64,000 bases of DNA from assembly GCA_947165505.1 (NCBI GenBank), contig CAMVAT010000006.1, positions 50,738-114,737 on the forward strand, written 5' to 3'. Of this stretch, positions 43,764-53,677 are shown piece by piece. The notes under the pieces are model-generated. The model saw only the letters and a list, made by a program, of their open reading frames with translations, did no database searches and was not told the DNA's origin. The DNA comes from an uncultured Prevotellaceae bacterium (GTDB lineage: Bacteria > Bacteroidota > Bacteroidia > Bacteroidales > Bacteroidaceae). Position 1 is the first letter of the stretch. Every line of letters starts with the position of its first letter. The position numbers and the translations under genes are program-made.

Positions 43764-43792
43764 ATCAGCGGCTCCGTCATGGAGCCGCTGAT
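43764..43792 (-). terminator. Terminator at the end of the SusCD-peptidase operon
   Basis: A perfect 12-bp stem ATCAGCGGCTCC / GGAGCCGCTGAT with a 5-base loop; on the minus strand it is followed by TTTTCATTT. It lies 31 bases after the last gene of the operon. Confidence 0.8.
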
Positions 43793-43823
43793 GTTCTGTA
43801 GTGACATGTCAGGATGTCGGGGA

Positions 43824-45623
43824 TTATTTCTTGATGAGTTTCTTGCCGTTCTTAATCACGATGCCGCGGTAGTCTTTGTTGACCTGTGCGCCAGTGATGC
43901 TGTACGTCTTGGTGCTCTTCTGATCTTTGTTCACCTTCACGTCGTTAATGCCGGTGGCAGCAATCTCTGCTTTCACATCGTCGATGGTAATGTCGCCCTG
44001 AAGCACATAGATGGGATCAGACACGATGCCCTTGCCCTCGACGGTCACCTCTGCATAGCGTCCGGGCTTGCCGTTCACCGTCTCGCCCTCGGGCACTGCA
44101 CCCGTAGCGGTGAATGCCAATCCGTAGCCATAAACGTATGATGTGCCATCAGAGTTTTGATCCGTGACTTCTGTAACCTCATAGTCGGTCAACTCCAGCC
44201 AGTCGGGCAACTCAAAGAAGTATTGCTCATTGCCGTCGCTGTCAAACCAAGGCATGACCGTCTTCACTATGGCATAACTTTCTTCATTGTCGCCCATGTT
44301 GGTCGATTTCAAGTCGTCGCCAATCTTCAGGTAGTTGAGGTTTTCCATTTCAACGGTTGAACCATCTGTATATAAGTATGTCTCGTGCTCAACGACTTTT
44401 GCACCGTCGAAGATGCCATGGAATCCGATGTAGGCATTCATAGCTACCCATCCTATTTGACCGTCGATGGGGTTGCCGCTCTTGTCTTGCAGCCTCCAAA
44501 GCGTTCTGTTGAGGTTCCCGACTTCGGCTTCCAAGTCTGACTGGTCGGCAGCTACCAAACCCACATTCACGCCCGGTTGCTGGAATCCGTCGATGATGAT
44601 GGCAAAAGCCTCGTTCACCACGACAGGGTCGATTCGCTTATCGCCATAATCATTGGTGGTCTCATTTTTGAATGTCAAAGAATAGACACCAGCTTCATTT
44701 GCCACTGCATCCTCGGCCTTACCCTTTAATTCAGCAATCACCTCGTCTTCATGAATCACGGGGTTGTAATTCTCGTCGTAATCAAATTTCACAATCTTCA
44801 TCGACAGCTCTGTGCCGGCAGGAAGCGGATCGCTGATGAAAATATACGCTTGGTCGAACCAGAACGGCGAATTGGGCATGTCGTAGGGCTGGCAGATACC
44901 GTTCATGACGGCTTCCTGACCTACAAGCGCCGATACGTCAGTCGTTCCGTAGGCATACCCTTGATAGACATAATTGCCAGTTTGCTTGCCCTGACTGTCA
45001 TATTCCGGTACATTTGCGTAAAGGAGTAAGCTTGGCATCGTGCTCGAGCAATTGAGCGACATGCACTCAATGGTATCGGCGATCACCGTCAAGGGTTCAA
45101 TCGTAATAGGACCGGATTCGGTCTCTAAGGTAGTGCCTACGTCTTCAGCCTCCTCGGCCCATGTGTAAGTGGTGGTGCCGTCGGTGAGTTGCGGTGTGTA
45201 GTACCATCCGGCATCGGGATATCCCTCTTCGCCGCCAAAGAGATAATGGTTGTTATATACATCCTCGGCATCGGCTGCTTCGCCGCCAATTAGCCACTGT
45301 GTACTTGACACATCGTCGCTGAGGTTGAAGAACATGTTCGACACGTTGGGCGAGGCGTAGATCATTGGGAAGAAGCTGGATCGAAAATCTTCTTGAATAG
45401 CTCCATAGAGGCATCCGATGGGTGGGATGTAATAGACCCCGTCGGCAAAAGCGCGCCGGGCTGCTCTTTTGTTTCTCACATCGGTAGAGAACTGCAGTGT
45501 CTTCCCCTCTTTCATGATGGTCGCTTTTTTCAGCGGCGCTGTGCGCACCAGCGATTTCTGCTGTGCAAACGTACTGGCAGACATGGCCAGCATCGCTGCG
45601 GAAAGGAGTAATACTTTTTTCAT
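43824..45623 (-). CDS. Secreted protein with a probable type IX secretion C-terminal tail
   Basis: 599 residues. Signal peptide MKKVLLLSAAMLAMSASTFAQ. The body is acidic and beta-rich (for example GDITIDDVKAEIAA near the end) with no family I recognise. The C-terminal about 30 residues (TYSITGAQVNKDYRGIVIKNGKKLIKK) have the form of Prevotella-type T9SS sorting tails, so outer-membrane secretion and surface display are expected. It is the last gene of the SusC-SusD-peptidase-DUF4302 row and probably part of the same uptake or capture function. Confidence 0.75.
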   Translation of the reverse strand: MKKVLLLSAAMLAMSASTFAQQKSLVRTAPLKKATIMKEGKTLQFSTDVRNKRAARRAFADGVYYIPPIGCLYGAIQEDFRSSFFPMIYASPNVSNMFFNLSDDVSSTQWLIGGEAADAEDVYNNHYLFGGEEGYPDAGWYYTPQLTDGTTTYTWAEEAEDVGTTLETESGPITIEPLTVIADTIECMSLNCSSTMPSLLLYANVPEYDSQGKQTGNYVYQGYAYGTTDVSALVGQEAVMNGICQPYDMPNSPFWFDQAYIFISDPLPAGTELSMKIVKFDYDENYNPVIHEDEVIAELKGKAEDAVANEAGVYSLTFKNETTNDYGDKRIDPVVVNEAFAIIIDGFQQPGVNVGLVAADQSDLEAEVGNLNRTLWRLQDKSGNPIDGQIGWVAMNAYIGFHGIFDGAKVVEHETYLYTDGSTVEMENLNYLKIGDDLKSTNMGDNEESYAIVKTVMPWFDSDGNEQYFFELPDWLELTDYEVTEVTDQNSDGTSYVYGYGLAFTATGAVPEGETVNGKPGRYAEVTVEGKGIVSDPIYVLQGDITIDDVKAEIAATGINDVKVNKDQKSTKTYSITGAQVNKDYRGIVIKNGKKLIKK

Positions 45624-45645
45624 AACGTTCTAATGAAATGATTGG

Positions 45646-46989
45646 TTATTGTGATGATAATTTCGTTTCTACCCATAATTCGGCATCGGCAGCCGATGTC
45701 AGTCTGAGCTGCGACATATTGAACTGAGTCGTGGCGGGAGTCACGTGGTATTTACCGTTGAAGGTTTGTAAGAACTCGGCCAGGCCGGCGATGCTGTCCA
45801 TCATCTTCTGCGCACCCTCTGTCGAGGCTCCCTTGAAGGCGATATTGAGGTCTTCGCCATCTGCCGTCATCTCATACAAGAACAAGGTGTTGTTGGTGGA
45901 TGACTTCTCGCGCGAGCGCACACGCATCACCAACTGTCCTTGGTTGAGTGCGAAGCTGGCATCGAGCAGGTTCAGGTTGGCCGCTCTGAATCCGTTGTAC
46001 ATGTTGTCGTAGATGCCTTTCATCTTGTCCGACATGGTAGAGCTGCGCTGCCAGGCCCAGCGCTGGTTGCCATTGATGGTCTTGAGCATGAATGCCACGG
46101 GCACCTCGCTCTCGATGGTGCACTGCTCATTGTCGGTGCCGACAAAGATGTCTCGCTCGTCATCATACATGAATTCACGCACCGTTTCACCGTCATTGAC
46201 CGCCACAAAGTCGCGGAAGCGGATATAAAACTTGCCACCGCGCTTAGTGACGAGGAAGGGATACAAGATGCCGTAGGTGATCTCGTCAAGTCCCTCGGGC
46301 GTCACCATGGCCCGCCTGCCGTTGCTGGCTGCGTTGAGGTTGAACTTGAAAGTCTGTCCCTGAATCGTCTCAGTGCCGTGCTTGATTAAAAACAGTTTGT
46401 TGGGCGCACTGGCCGAGAGGTAAGTGTTCTGGAATGTGATGACATCGCTCAGGTACGTCTCAAAATCCGTACCCTCCTCTAATGGGGTGAGCAGGGTGTA
46501 TGTGCCCCGCTTCTTGCCCTTGAGCATCATGTAAGAGGCGTCTTCGGGCGCATCGACGATGACAAACTCATAATCGCCGCCGATGCCCGTGCCCGTCTCG
46601 CCACCGTAAGTGTCCGAAGGGTCGGAGAAGATGTGCAGCAGCTCGTTGTAGGTGTTGAACGACAGCACGGGTCCGTTGTCGGTGATGACATCCCACACCG
46701 ACTCGTCTTCCTTGTATTTATTGCCGGTGAAGGCGTTGTTCATGGCCACTTTGACCGAGTGGTCGGCATTGAAGTCGGCCAAAATCAGGTATCCATCCTC
46801 ATCATCGGTGGGGTAGTACTGCATGGCCCATCCGGCAGGCTGTGCCTCCAGACGCTGTGAGTAGATGCTGCTCATCTCGTTCAGGCGCTCGGCGGCACTC
46901 TTGTCGAACAGGTCCTCTTCTTCTCCGGCGCAGGCGGTGAAAAGGGCTGCGCAACCGAGAATCATGGTGATTGATAGTATCTTATTCAT
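45646..46989 (-). CDS. DUF4302-type lipoprotein
   Basis: 447 residues. Lipobox LFTAC (Cys20) after a short hydrophobic segment. The N-terminal block ERLNEMSSIYSQRLEAQPAGWAMQYYP and the following GYLILADFNADHSVKVAM are the form I know from DUF4302 proteins, which regularly accompany SusC/SusD and the putative zinc-binding metallopeptidase. The function is unknown; it is probably a surface lipoprotein that binds substrate. Confidence 0.83.
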   Translation of the reverse strand: MNKILSITMILGCAALFTACAGEEEDLFDKSAAERLNEMSSIYSQRLEAQPAGWAMQYYPTDDEDGYLILADFNADHSVKVAMNNAFTGNKYKEDESVWDVITDNGPVLSFNTYNELLHIFSDPSDTYGGETGTGIGGDYEFVIVDAPEDASYMMLKGKKRGTYTLLTPLEEGTDFETYLSDVITFQNTYLSASAPNKLFLIKHGTETIQGQTFKFNLNAASNGRRAMVTPEGLDEITYGILYPFLVTKRGGKFYIRFRDFVAVNDGETVREFMYDDERDIFVGTDNEQCTIESEVPVAFMLKTINGNQRWAWQRSSTMSDKMKGIYDNMYNGFRAANLNLLDASFALNQGQLVMRVRSREKSSTNNTLFLYEMTADGEDLNIAFKGASTEGAQKMMDSIAGLAEFLQTFNGKYHVTPATTQFNMSQLRLTSAADAELWVETKLSSQ

Positions 46990-47015
46990 ATTCTTGAAGT
47001 CGTTAAGTGAAAGAT

Positions 47016-48416
47016 CTATTTAAGTAACGAAAAACGCAATACTTCCCAGAGCAAGTCCCACATCACCGGGTTGCCATCCTCTTTTTCCTGGGTCAGCGCG
47101 TTGACATAGCGGCCCTGTGCGTCTTTGGCGAAAGTGCCGTCGGCGTTTCTGACATACTGGCGCGACTGTATCTCGTCGCGCATGGCATCGATGTCGATGT
47201 TGAAGTATGTTTTCATCCAAGAGCGCACCAGGTCGAGCTTCTGCAAGATGATGGCTTGTCCGTCGATGCCGTCGGTGCCGCCAGCAGACAAGTCGCCAAA
47301 GCTGATCTTGCCGTTTTCGTCCACCATGGCCAGTCCGTTGGCATTGCGGGCGATGACCTTACGCACCACGTGGTAGTCGCCGTTTTGCTGCGGGAAGAGA
47401 TAGCCGACGCTGTCGATATCGTATGTGCGTGAAGTGATGTATCGTGCAAAGATGTTGCTTTCGTCAAAGTTGTCGCCGGTATTGGCCATGTCGGAACCGA
47501 AGAATACACCGCCCGTCTTCTTGTAATTATTCAAGTCGGCAGCGGGTATCTCCACACCTTCTCTCATGAAGACTACGCCGCGCTGCGACAGCCATTTGAT
47601 GTCGGCTGCCGACCAGGCGAAGGCTACGTCTTTGAAGTCAACATCCTCCCAATCGTAACGGGCGGTGTTCAGACGGTTATTCCAAGTGTCTTCATTGTCG
47701 GTGAGATAGCACGAGAGGGTCTCTACCCAGTCTTCGCGGGCTGCCTCAGAGGCATACGGGGTGACGAAACCCCAGCTGGCGGTCACTGAGTCGTGCTTGT
47801 TCTGCCAGTCGAGCGGGTCGTAGTGACCGTTGGAGATGACGTCGAAGATTGTGCTCGGACGCTGGTGCGTCTGGTCGAGGATATGTCCGAACTCGTGGTG
47901 CATCACATGGAAGAAATACTCGTTCATCAGGTCGATGTTGTCCACGTCAAGCACGTTCACCTTGTAAAGGGTGATTTTCAGTCCACCCTCAGCGGTGCCG
48001 AGCGTCTCGGTGCCCGAGGTGGGGTTATAGGCGGGCGAGCCTACGAGGTGGATGATGCGCGGGCTGTTCTCTTTGAGGAACTGTTCGCCTCCAAACTTCT
48101 TATAGACGTCAAACCACAGGTATTTAGACAGCACTGCCAACTGCATGCTCCTCGCGTAGTCGGCAGGCACGAGGTTTTTCTGCAAGTCGCTGCCGATGTC
48201 CTCCATCTTATAGATGAACCGCAGGTTGTAGGGCTGCTGGAAGTTGGCCTTCAGAAAAGTGTCTAACGGAAAGGTGTAGGCCGTGCGGTCGAGCGGGTAT
48301 TCGTGGGTGTCGAAGATGGTGGAGGTGAAGTCGTCGTCATCGCTGCACGAGGTCATGATGCCTCCCGACAGGGCGACGGTAGCTCCTAACAATAATGTCT
48401 TGATTTTCATGTTCAT
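47016..48416 (-). CDS. Putative zinc-binding metallopeptidase lipoprotein (SusCD-associated)
   Basis: 466 residues (an alternative start lies at the second Met). Lipobox IMTSC gives Cys24. The HExxH zinc motif is HEFGH at 174-178 in YFFHVMHHEFGHILDQ. A likely third ligand region is EAAREDWVETLSCYL downstream, where the Glu is suitably placed. This matches the Bacteroidota family annotated as putative zinc-binding metallopeptidase (PF15890-like). Its place directly after susD suggests the locus takes up peptide or protein-derived material and not polysaccharide. Confidence 0.87.
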   Translation of the reverse strand: MNMKIKTLLLGATVALSGGIMTSCSDDDDFTSTIFDTHEYPLDRTAYTFPLDTFLKANFQQPYNLRFIYKMEDIGSDLQKNLVPADYARSMQLAVLSKYLWFDVYKKFGGEQFLKENSPRIIHLVGSPAYNPTSGTETLGTAEGGLKITLYKVNVLDVDNIDLMNEYFFHVMHHEFGHILDQTHQRPSTIFDVISNGHYDPLDWQNKHDSVTASWGFVTPYASEAAREDWVETLSCYLTDNEDTWNNRLNTARYDWEDVDFKDVAFAWSAADIKWLSQRGVVFMREGVEIPAADLNNYKKTGGVFFGSDMANTGDNFDESNIFARYITSRTYDIDSVGYLFPQQNGDYHVVRKVIARNANGLAMVDENGKISFGDLSAGGTDGIDGQAIILQKLDLVRSWMKTYFNIDIDAMRDEIQSRQYVRNADGTFAKDAQGRYVNALTQEKEDGNPVMWDLLWEVLRFSLLK

Positions 48417-48431
48417 ATTTGGGGTCCTCCT

Positions 48432-50189
48432 TTATTTTAGATAGATATATTTGTCTTCACGGGGCAGGGTGGTGGCACGCTTCGAGTCGTCGTCGGCCAC
48501 CACGGTGGTGGGCTGTGAGGGTTGCAGACCGGCAATGAGGGCATCCTGAGGCAGTTCGATGGCGCGGCGCGGGTCGTCCCATTCCAGGCGGAACGTATCG
48601 TTCATCGGTCCGTAAGCGTGCTCGTAAGCCACGCCCCAACGCTTCAGGTCGAAGAAGCGCAGACCGTCCCATACTGTCTCGAAGCGGCGGAAGTCGTTCA
48701 GGCAGTTCATGTAGGGCACGGCCTCGGCGGGTATCACGTAGCTGGCACTCATGTTGGTGACAAAGTCCCAGTTTTCAAAGCAGTTAGGGTTGGATGCGCT
48801 GGCGTAGTAGGTGTTGATGATGTTCTTGGTGAGGGGAGCCATGCCATTGTTGCGGCCCCAGAACACCTTGTTAGTGTCAGAGAACGACTGGTTGCTGGCC
48901 AAATATGCGGCCATGTCTTCCAGCGCCCCGGCATAGTCGGCGAGCATGATCTTGGCCTCGGCACGCTCCAAGAGCAGTTCGTTGGTGGTGAACTCGCGCT
49001 TGATGGTGTGCACATATCCGATACCGGCAATCTTGTCGGTATATTCAAACTCCTCGGCAATCTTACCCGAGCAGTAGCCGTAGTCTTCGCCAGTCCAGAA
49101 GGTCATACCCGACACGTAAGCCGTGGGGTTGACAATCCAAGAGCTCCACAGCGGGCAGTTGTGGTAGAAGATGTCTTTCACCACCGTGCTGTTCAGCGCG
49201 AAGCGGTTGCCGAGTCCGTGGCGGAAGATGAGCGACTGCGTGTCCATGAGCATCAGGTTGTTGAAGTACTCGGGGTTTTGCCACTCCTTGGCGTAGTCGC
49301 TCGATGAGGTGCACTGGTCGAATTTGTCGTACTTCATTAGTTTTGAGGGCAGGGCAGCAGGGTCGGTGCCTAATACGTAGTCGGCATGCTCAATGACCTT
49401 AGACCATTCGTGCTTGAAGAGGTAGAATCGGGCGGCGAAGGCATGGGCGGCATTCACGTTGAAACGCCATTTGGGCATCTTGTAGTTGCGGTCGCTCACG
49501 TAGCGCAGTCCCTCCTCGAGGTCGGCTTCAATCTTAGCGTAAGTGTCGGTCACGGTGCCGCGGCTGTATTCGTGTATCACCTTGTCTTCGGCCTGTGTCA
49601 CGTAGGGCACGCCCGCGTCGTTGCGGCTGGCGTTCTCGTCTTTATATGCCTGCGAGAAGACATTCACCAGGATGAAGTGGCTGAAGGCACGGATGAGGTG
49701 CGCCTCGCCCTTCGAGGCTTTCAGCGTCTCGGTCATACCGTCTTCGCCCACGCCTTTGGCGCGGTTCTCGGCTGCGATCTCGTCAATGGCGTCGAGTGCC
49801 ATGCTGGCCTGCTGAATGGCACTGTAGTAGGTCTCCCAAAGGAAGTCGGGCGTGTCTTGGCCTGTACCCGACTTAGCGGGCTCGAAGCGGTACATCTCCT
49901 CATCTACACGGTCGTAGGGCTGCAGGTTGTAGTGTGTCACCACCTGCTCCACGTTGGGGCTGGAGGGCAGGTGCGGTGAGTTGTTGTCCATGATGTTGTC
50001 GCTCGACAACTCGCAAATCCATGCGTAGTTGCCGCCGGGATATGAGGTGATAAGCAACTTATCTACCGTGTCCTCGTTGTCTATCTCGGTTCGCTCGTCG
50101 GGCAGTTTGTCGAGGAAACTCTCGCTGCACGAGGTGAGCGTGAGTGCTGCCGCTGCCGCCGTCAAGGCGATATATTTGATTTTCTTCAT
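48432..50189 (-). CDS. SusD/RagB family nutrient-binding outer-membrane lipoprotein
   Basis: 585 residues with signal peptide and lipobox (LTSC, Cys21). The SusD-like TPR-containing body includes AEDKVIHEYSRGTVTDTYAKIEADLEEGLRYV, MPKWRFNVNAAHAFAARFYLF, and the C-terminal FETVWDGLRFFDLKRWG, the typical RagB/SusD landmark. It forms the lid over the SusC channel and binds ligand at the surface. The ligand is unknown. It is 24 bases after the susC-like gene. Confidence 0.93.
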   Translation of the reverse strand: MKKIKYIALTAAAAALTLTSCSESFLDKLPDERTEIDNEDTVDKLLITSYPGGNYAWICELSSDNIMDNNSPHLPSSPNVEQVVTHYNLQPYDRVDEEMYRFEPAKSGTGQDTPDFLWETYYSAIQQASMALDAIDEIAAENRAKGVGEDGMTETLKASKGEAHLIRAFSHFILVNVFSQAYKDENASRNDAGVPYVTQAEDKVIHEYSRGTVTDTYAKIEADLEEGLRYVSDRNYKMPKWRFNVNAAHAFAARFYLFKHEWSKVIEHADYVLGTDPAALPSKLMKYDKFDQCTSSSDYAKEWQNPEYFNNLMLMDTQSLIFRHGLGNRFALNSTVVKDIFYHNCPLWSSWIVNPTAYVSGMTFWTGEDYGYCSGKIAEEFEYTDKIAGIGYVHTIKREFTTNELLLERAEAKIMLADYAGALEDMAAYLASNQSFSDTNKVFWGRNNGMAPLTKNIINTYYASASNPNCFENWDFVTNMSASYVIPAEAVPYMNCLNDFRRFETVWDGLRFFDLKRWGVAYEHAYGPMNDTFRLEWDDPRRAIELPQDALIAGLQPSQPTTVVADDDSKRATTLPREDKYIYLK

Positions 50190-50213
50190 GTTTCTTTGAT
50201 TGTTTGAAGTGTT

Positions 50214-53200
50214 TTATATTCCTAATCTCACGGTGAAGGTATATTGCTTAGAGAGTGGTGATGCCACACCGCCGGAGTTGACGAACTCAGGATCCTGCCC
50301 GTTGAGCTTGTCGTCGGCGTAAATCAAGAAGAGGTTGGTGGCGTCGAACTTCAGCGAGGCGGAGTTCAGGCCGATCTTGTTGATGAGCGACGGAGAGAAC
50401 TCGTAGGTGAGCGAGATGTCCTTCATGCGGATGAAGCCGCCGTCGGCCACTCGTGCCGTTGAGTAGTTATACGCATTGTAGGCGTAGCCCAGCTGGTTGT
50501 CGTTGTAATACTGGCGTACGGAGGCAATAGCGGGGATGTCGGTCACTTTCTCGTCGCCGGGGATCACCCAACGGTTCTTGAACTCCTTCGGCATGGCGCT
50601 CTGGTCGGAGTAGCCTGCGGCGAACACCGGGTCGAGACGGATCTTATTGCCGAACGAATAAGTGATGAACACGTTCAGACGCCAGTTTTTCCAGCGCAGC
50701 ATATTGTTCAGACCACCGGTGATGGTGGGCTCGGTCGGACCCTCGTATTTCATGAAGTCGAGCTTCTCGTACTCCTGGAAGTTGATTTCGGTGGTGGTCA
50801 CCTCACCATATTCATTCATGATGGTGGGGATACCCTCGTCGTTGAGGCCCATGAAGGGAATCGAGAAGAGCGAGCGGTGCGGATAGCCCACGCGTGTGTA
50901 GCCCGAGGGCTGCACCAGGTCGATGACGCGGGCCTGTGTGAGCAGGTCGGTGATGGTGGTCTTGTTGTAGGCGAAAGTGAGGTCGGTGTTCCACTGCCAG
51001 TCGCTGGTGTGTATGTTTTGCGACGAGAGGGTGGCCTCGATACCATGCGAGCGCATCGACGCTACGTTGGCGTATTTCTGTCCCGACACCTGTGTCTGCA
51101 CGTAGCCCATCAGGTCGAAGTTGTCGCGCCAGTAGAAGTCGGCCACCAGGTTCAAGCGGTTGCGCAGGAAGCCTAATTCGAGTCCGACGTTGAACTCATG
51201 CTTCTTCTCGTATGTCAGTTCGGAGTTACCAAACTGGTTCACCTGCAGACCCATCTCCTGCTGGTCGCCAGTGGGGCGCCAGATGTTGGTGGCGGTGATG
51301 ATGGGGAGGGCGTTGGAGGCGGCTGTCTGCTCACCTACGAGCGAGTAGGAGAGACGTACTGAAGCGTGCGAGATGGCCTGGTCGATATTCTCCATCCAGT
51401 CCTGCATGAACGGCTCCTCATGCGCGTTCCATCCTGCCGACACGTTCCATGTGGGCAACCAGCGCGAGCTGCGGGCCTTGCCCAGACGGTTGCTGCCGTC
51501 GTAGCGGCCGGTCACGTTGAGCTGGTAGCGGCCTTTGTACGAGTAGTTGAGGTTGGCGAAGTAAGCCAGACGGCGGTTCCATGCCTTGGCGAAACTCACC
51601 AGTTCGGTGCCCTCTTCCTTGGCCTGTTTGTAGAAGGCGGGGGTGATGGTCACCAGTCGGGCGTTGTCGAAATCCACGCCGTAGTCGTTGTGCTCCGATG
51701 CGTCGTAGTCGGCGCGATTGGCCTCAAAACCAACCAGGGCGTTGAAGATATGCGTGTCGTTCCACACCTTATTATAATTAACAGTGGCGCGGAAGTCGAG
51801 CTGCTTCACTTGGTTCTTGTTGATGGTATAGATACCGCCCGTCTCCATGACCGAGAAGGGGAGTGAGTTGGGCACGTCGGGGTCGGTATAGAGGTATTTG
51901 TTGTTGTACATGATGTTGGGGTTGCCCACGCCGGCGCGGTAGGCCTCGGCCTGGTTGGAGGAGTTGAGCACGAAGTGCTCGCGGCTCGACTGGTTGATGC
52001 GGTAAGCACCCAGCAGCTTCAGCTCCAATCCCAAGATGGGCTTCCAAGAGATTTCGCCTTGGAATTTCATGTCCATCACATTCACGTCGATGTAGTTGTT
52101 GTCCAACTCATGGAAGATATTGAACGGGGCGTAGTTACGTGTGTAAGTCTGGTCGGGGTCGAGCGTGCGCGAGGTGTTGAGCGCGAAGCTGAACGGGTTG
52201 ATATCGAAGTTACGGCTCACGTTGCCGCTCACCACGTCGAGGCTCTGGTTGAGCGTGCCGGGTGCTTTCTGGTCACGGTACGAACCGTTGGTGCGCAGCG
52301 TCAGGGTGACGTTCTTCGAGAGGTTGTACGATGCGTTGATGTTGGCGGTGTAGCGCTGCACCTTGCTGTCGCGCGACCATCCCGGATCGACCATCGCCGA
52401 GAGCGAGGCGTACATGCTCGACTTGTCGGTACCCGATGAGATGCTGATGGAGTGGTTCTGCATGATGTTGTTGTTGAACAGCAGGTCGAACCAGTCGGTG
52501 TTGCGGAACTCAGCCTGTTGCAGGTATGCGTTCATCGCAGCCTCGGTGTAAGGCAGTCCGAACTGACCGGTGGTGGCGTTGTACTTGTCCATCTCGGAGT
52601 ACATGCGGCCATAGAGACCCGCCGAGGCGCTGTTGGCCACCTGCGAGAACTCCAGCCATCCTTTGGCTGCCATCTCCTTGTAGATACCCATCTGCTCCTG
52701 CGAGTTGCTGATGTTGTACTCACGATAAGAGGGCTTCTGGCGGTAGGTGAACTCACCCGTGTAGTTGATGTTGCTGTGTCCGGCACGGCCTTTCTTGGTG
52801 GTGATGACCACCACGCCGGCCATGGCGCGCGCACCATAGATAGAGGTGGCGGAACCGTCTTTCAGCACTTGGAAACTCTCGATATCATCGGAGTTCAGAC
52901 CGGCGATGGCATTCGAGATCAGTGTCTCGGCATCACCCGACGACAGGTCGTCGGCCGACACGTTGACAGCATCCTCCATGATCACGCCATCGACCACCCA
53001 TAGGGGCGACGAGCTGCCGTAGATAGAGGTGGCGCCGCGCACGCGGATCTTCGGAGCTGTACCGAAGGTGCTCGACACGTTTTGCACCGACATACCGGCC
53101 ACACGGCCTTCCAAACTTCGTGTGACGTCGGCCACACCCGCCAATTGCGTCTTGCTGGCATCGACCTTGGCCGTGGCACCCGTCACCAGGCGCTTGTCTA

Positions 53201-53528
53201 ATTGCTGAATACCCGTGACGACCACCTCGTCGAGCACGGCGGTTTCTGATTTAAGTGTCACTTTAATGTCCTTGCCTCCTTTGACAGTGGCTGTCTCCAT
53301 ACCGATGTAACTCACGGTGAGGGTAGGATTCGCCTGACTGTACTGAAAGCTGAAATGTCCGTCGATGTCGGTTACTGATCCCTGTTGTGTGCCTTTCACG
53401 ATAACGGTAGCGCCGATAATCGGCTCGTTGTCGTCGGCAGAGATGACGGTACCCGAGACGGTGTGTTGGGCCATGGCTATTCCTATAGACACGAAAAAGC
53501 CGGCCATCATCAAGATGAGTCTTCTCAT
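50214..53528 (-). CDS. SusC/RagA family TonB-linked outer-membrane transporter
   Basis: 1104 residues. Signal peptide (1-21, AMAQ-H), an N-terminal carboxypeptidase-regulatory-like domain (HTVSGTVISADDNEPIIGATV to about 95), the DEVVVTG TonB box-type segment near 103-109, and a plug with SLEGRVAGMSV and GATSIYGSSSPLWVVDGV. GSATSIYGARAMAGVVVITTKKG marks the plug-barrel border, followed by a large beta-barrel ending in YTFTVRLGI. It is the first gene of the operon and imports the ligand captured by the SusD-like partner with TonB energy. Confidence 0.95.
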   Translation of the reverse strand: MRRLILMMAGFFVSIGIAMAQHTVSGTVISADDNEPIIGATVIVKGTQQGSVTDIDGHFSFQYSQANPTLTVSYIGMETATVKGGKDIKVTLKSETAVLDEVVVTGIQQLDKRLVTGATAKVDASKTQLAGVADVTRSLEGRVAGMSVQNVSSTFGTAPKIRVRGATSIYGSSSPLWVVDGVIMEDAVNVSADDLSSGDAETLISNAIAGLNSDDIESFQVLKDGSATSIYGARAMAGVVVITTKKGRAGHSNINYTGEFTYRQKPSYREYNISNSQEQMGIYKEMAAKGWLEFSQVANSASAGLYGRMYSEMDKYNATTGQFGLPYTEAAMNAYLQQAEFRNTDWFDLLFNNNIMQNHSISISSGTDKSSMYASLSAMVDPGWSRDSKVQRYTANINASYNLSKNVTLTLRTNGSYRDQKAPGTLNQSLDVVSGNVSRNFDINPFSFALNTSRTLDPDQTYTRNYAPFNIFHELDNNYIDVNVMDMKFQGEISWKPILGLELKLLGAYRINQSSREHFVLNSSNQAEAYRAGVGNPNIMYNNKYLYTDPDVPNSLPFSVMETGGIYTINKNQVKQLDFRATVNYNKVWNDTHIFNALVGFEANRADYDASEHNDYGVDFDNARLVTITPAFYKQAKEEGTELVSFAKAWNRRLAYFANLNYSYKGRYQLNVTGRYDGSNRLGKARSSRWLPTWNVSAGWNAHEEPFMQDWMENIDQAISHASVRLSYSLVGEQTAASNALPIITATNIWRPTGDQQEMGLQVNQFGNSELTYEKKHEFNVGLELGFLRNRLNLVADFYWRDNFDLMGYVQTQVSGQKYANVASMRSHGIEATLSSQNIHTSDWQWNTDLTFAYNKTTITDLLTQARVIDLVQPSGYTRVGYPHRSLFSIPFMGLNDEGIPTIMNEYGEVTTTEINFQEYEKLDFMKYEGPTEPTITGGLNNMLRWKNWRLNVFITYSFGNKIRLDPVFAAGYSDQSAMPKEFKNRWVIPGDEKVTDIPAIASVRQYYNDNQLGYAYNAYNYSTARVADGGFIRMKDISLTYEFSPSLINKIGLNSASLKFDATNLFLIYADDKLNGQDPEFVNSGGVASPLSKQYTFTVRLGI

Positions 53529-53571
53529 AAATCTCTCGTTATTTTATAATTTTTTGTTCGTTTAAGGATGC

Positions 53572-53579
53572 AAAGATAC
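53572..53579 (-). promoter_or_regulatory. -7 element of the SusCD operon
   Basis: TATCTTTG on the minus strand, 43 bases before the susC ATG. The -33 region has only TTGC at the right spacing. No anti-sigma, hybrid two-component or other regulator gene is next to the locus. Confidence 0.5.
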
Positions 53580-53677
53580 CAAGTTTCTAAAGATTGTGCA
53601 AGATAAATGCAAAAAAAATGCACTTTTCGCGGTGAAAAAGCGCATTTTGCTTAAAAAATGTAAGTTTTCGTGAATTT

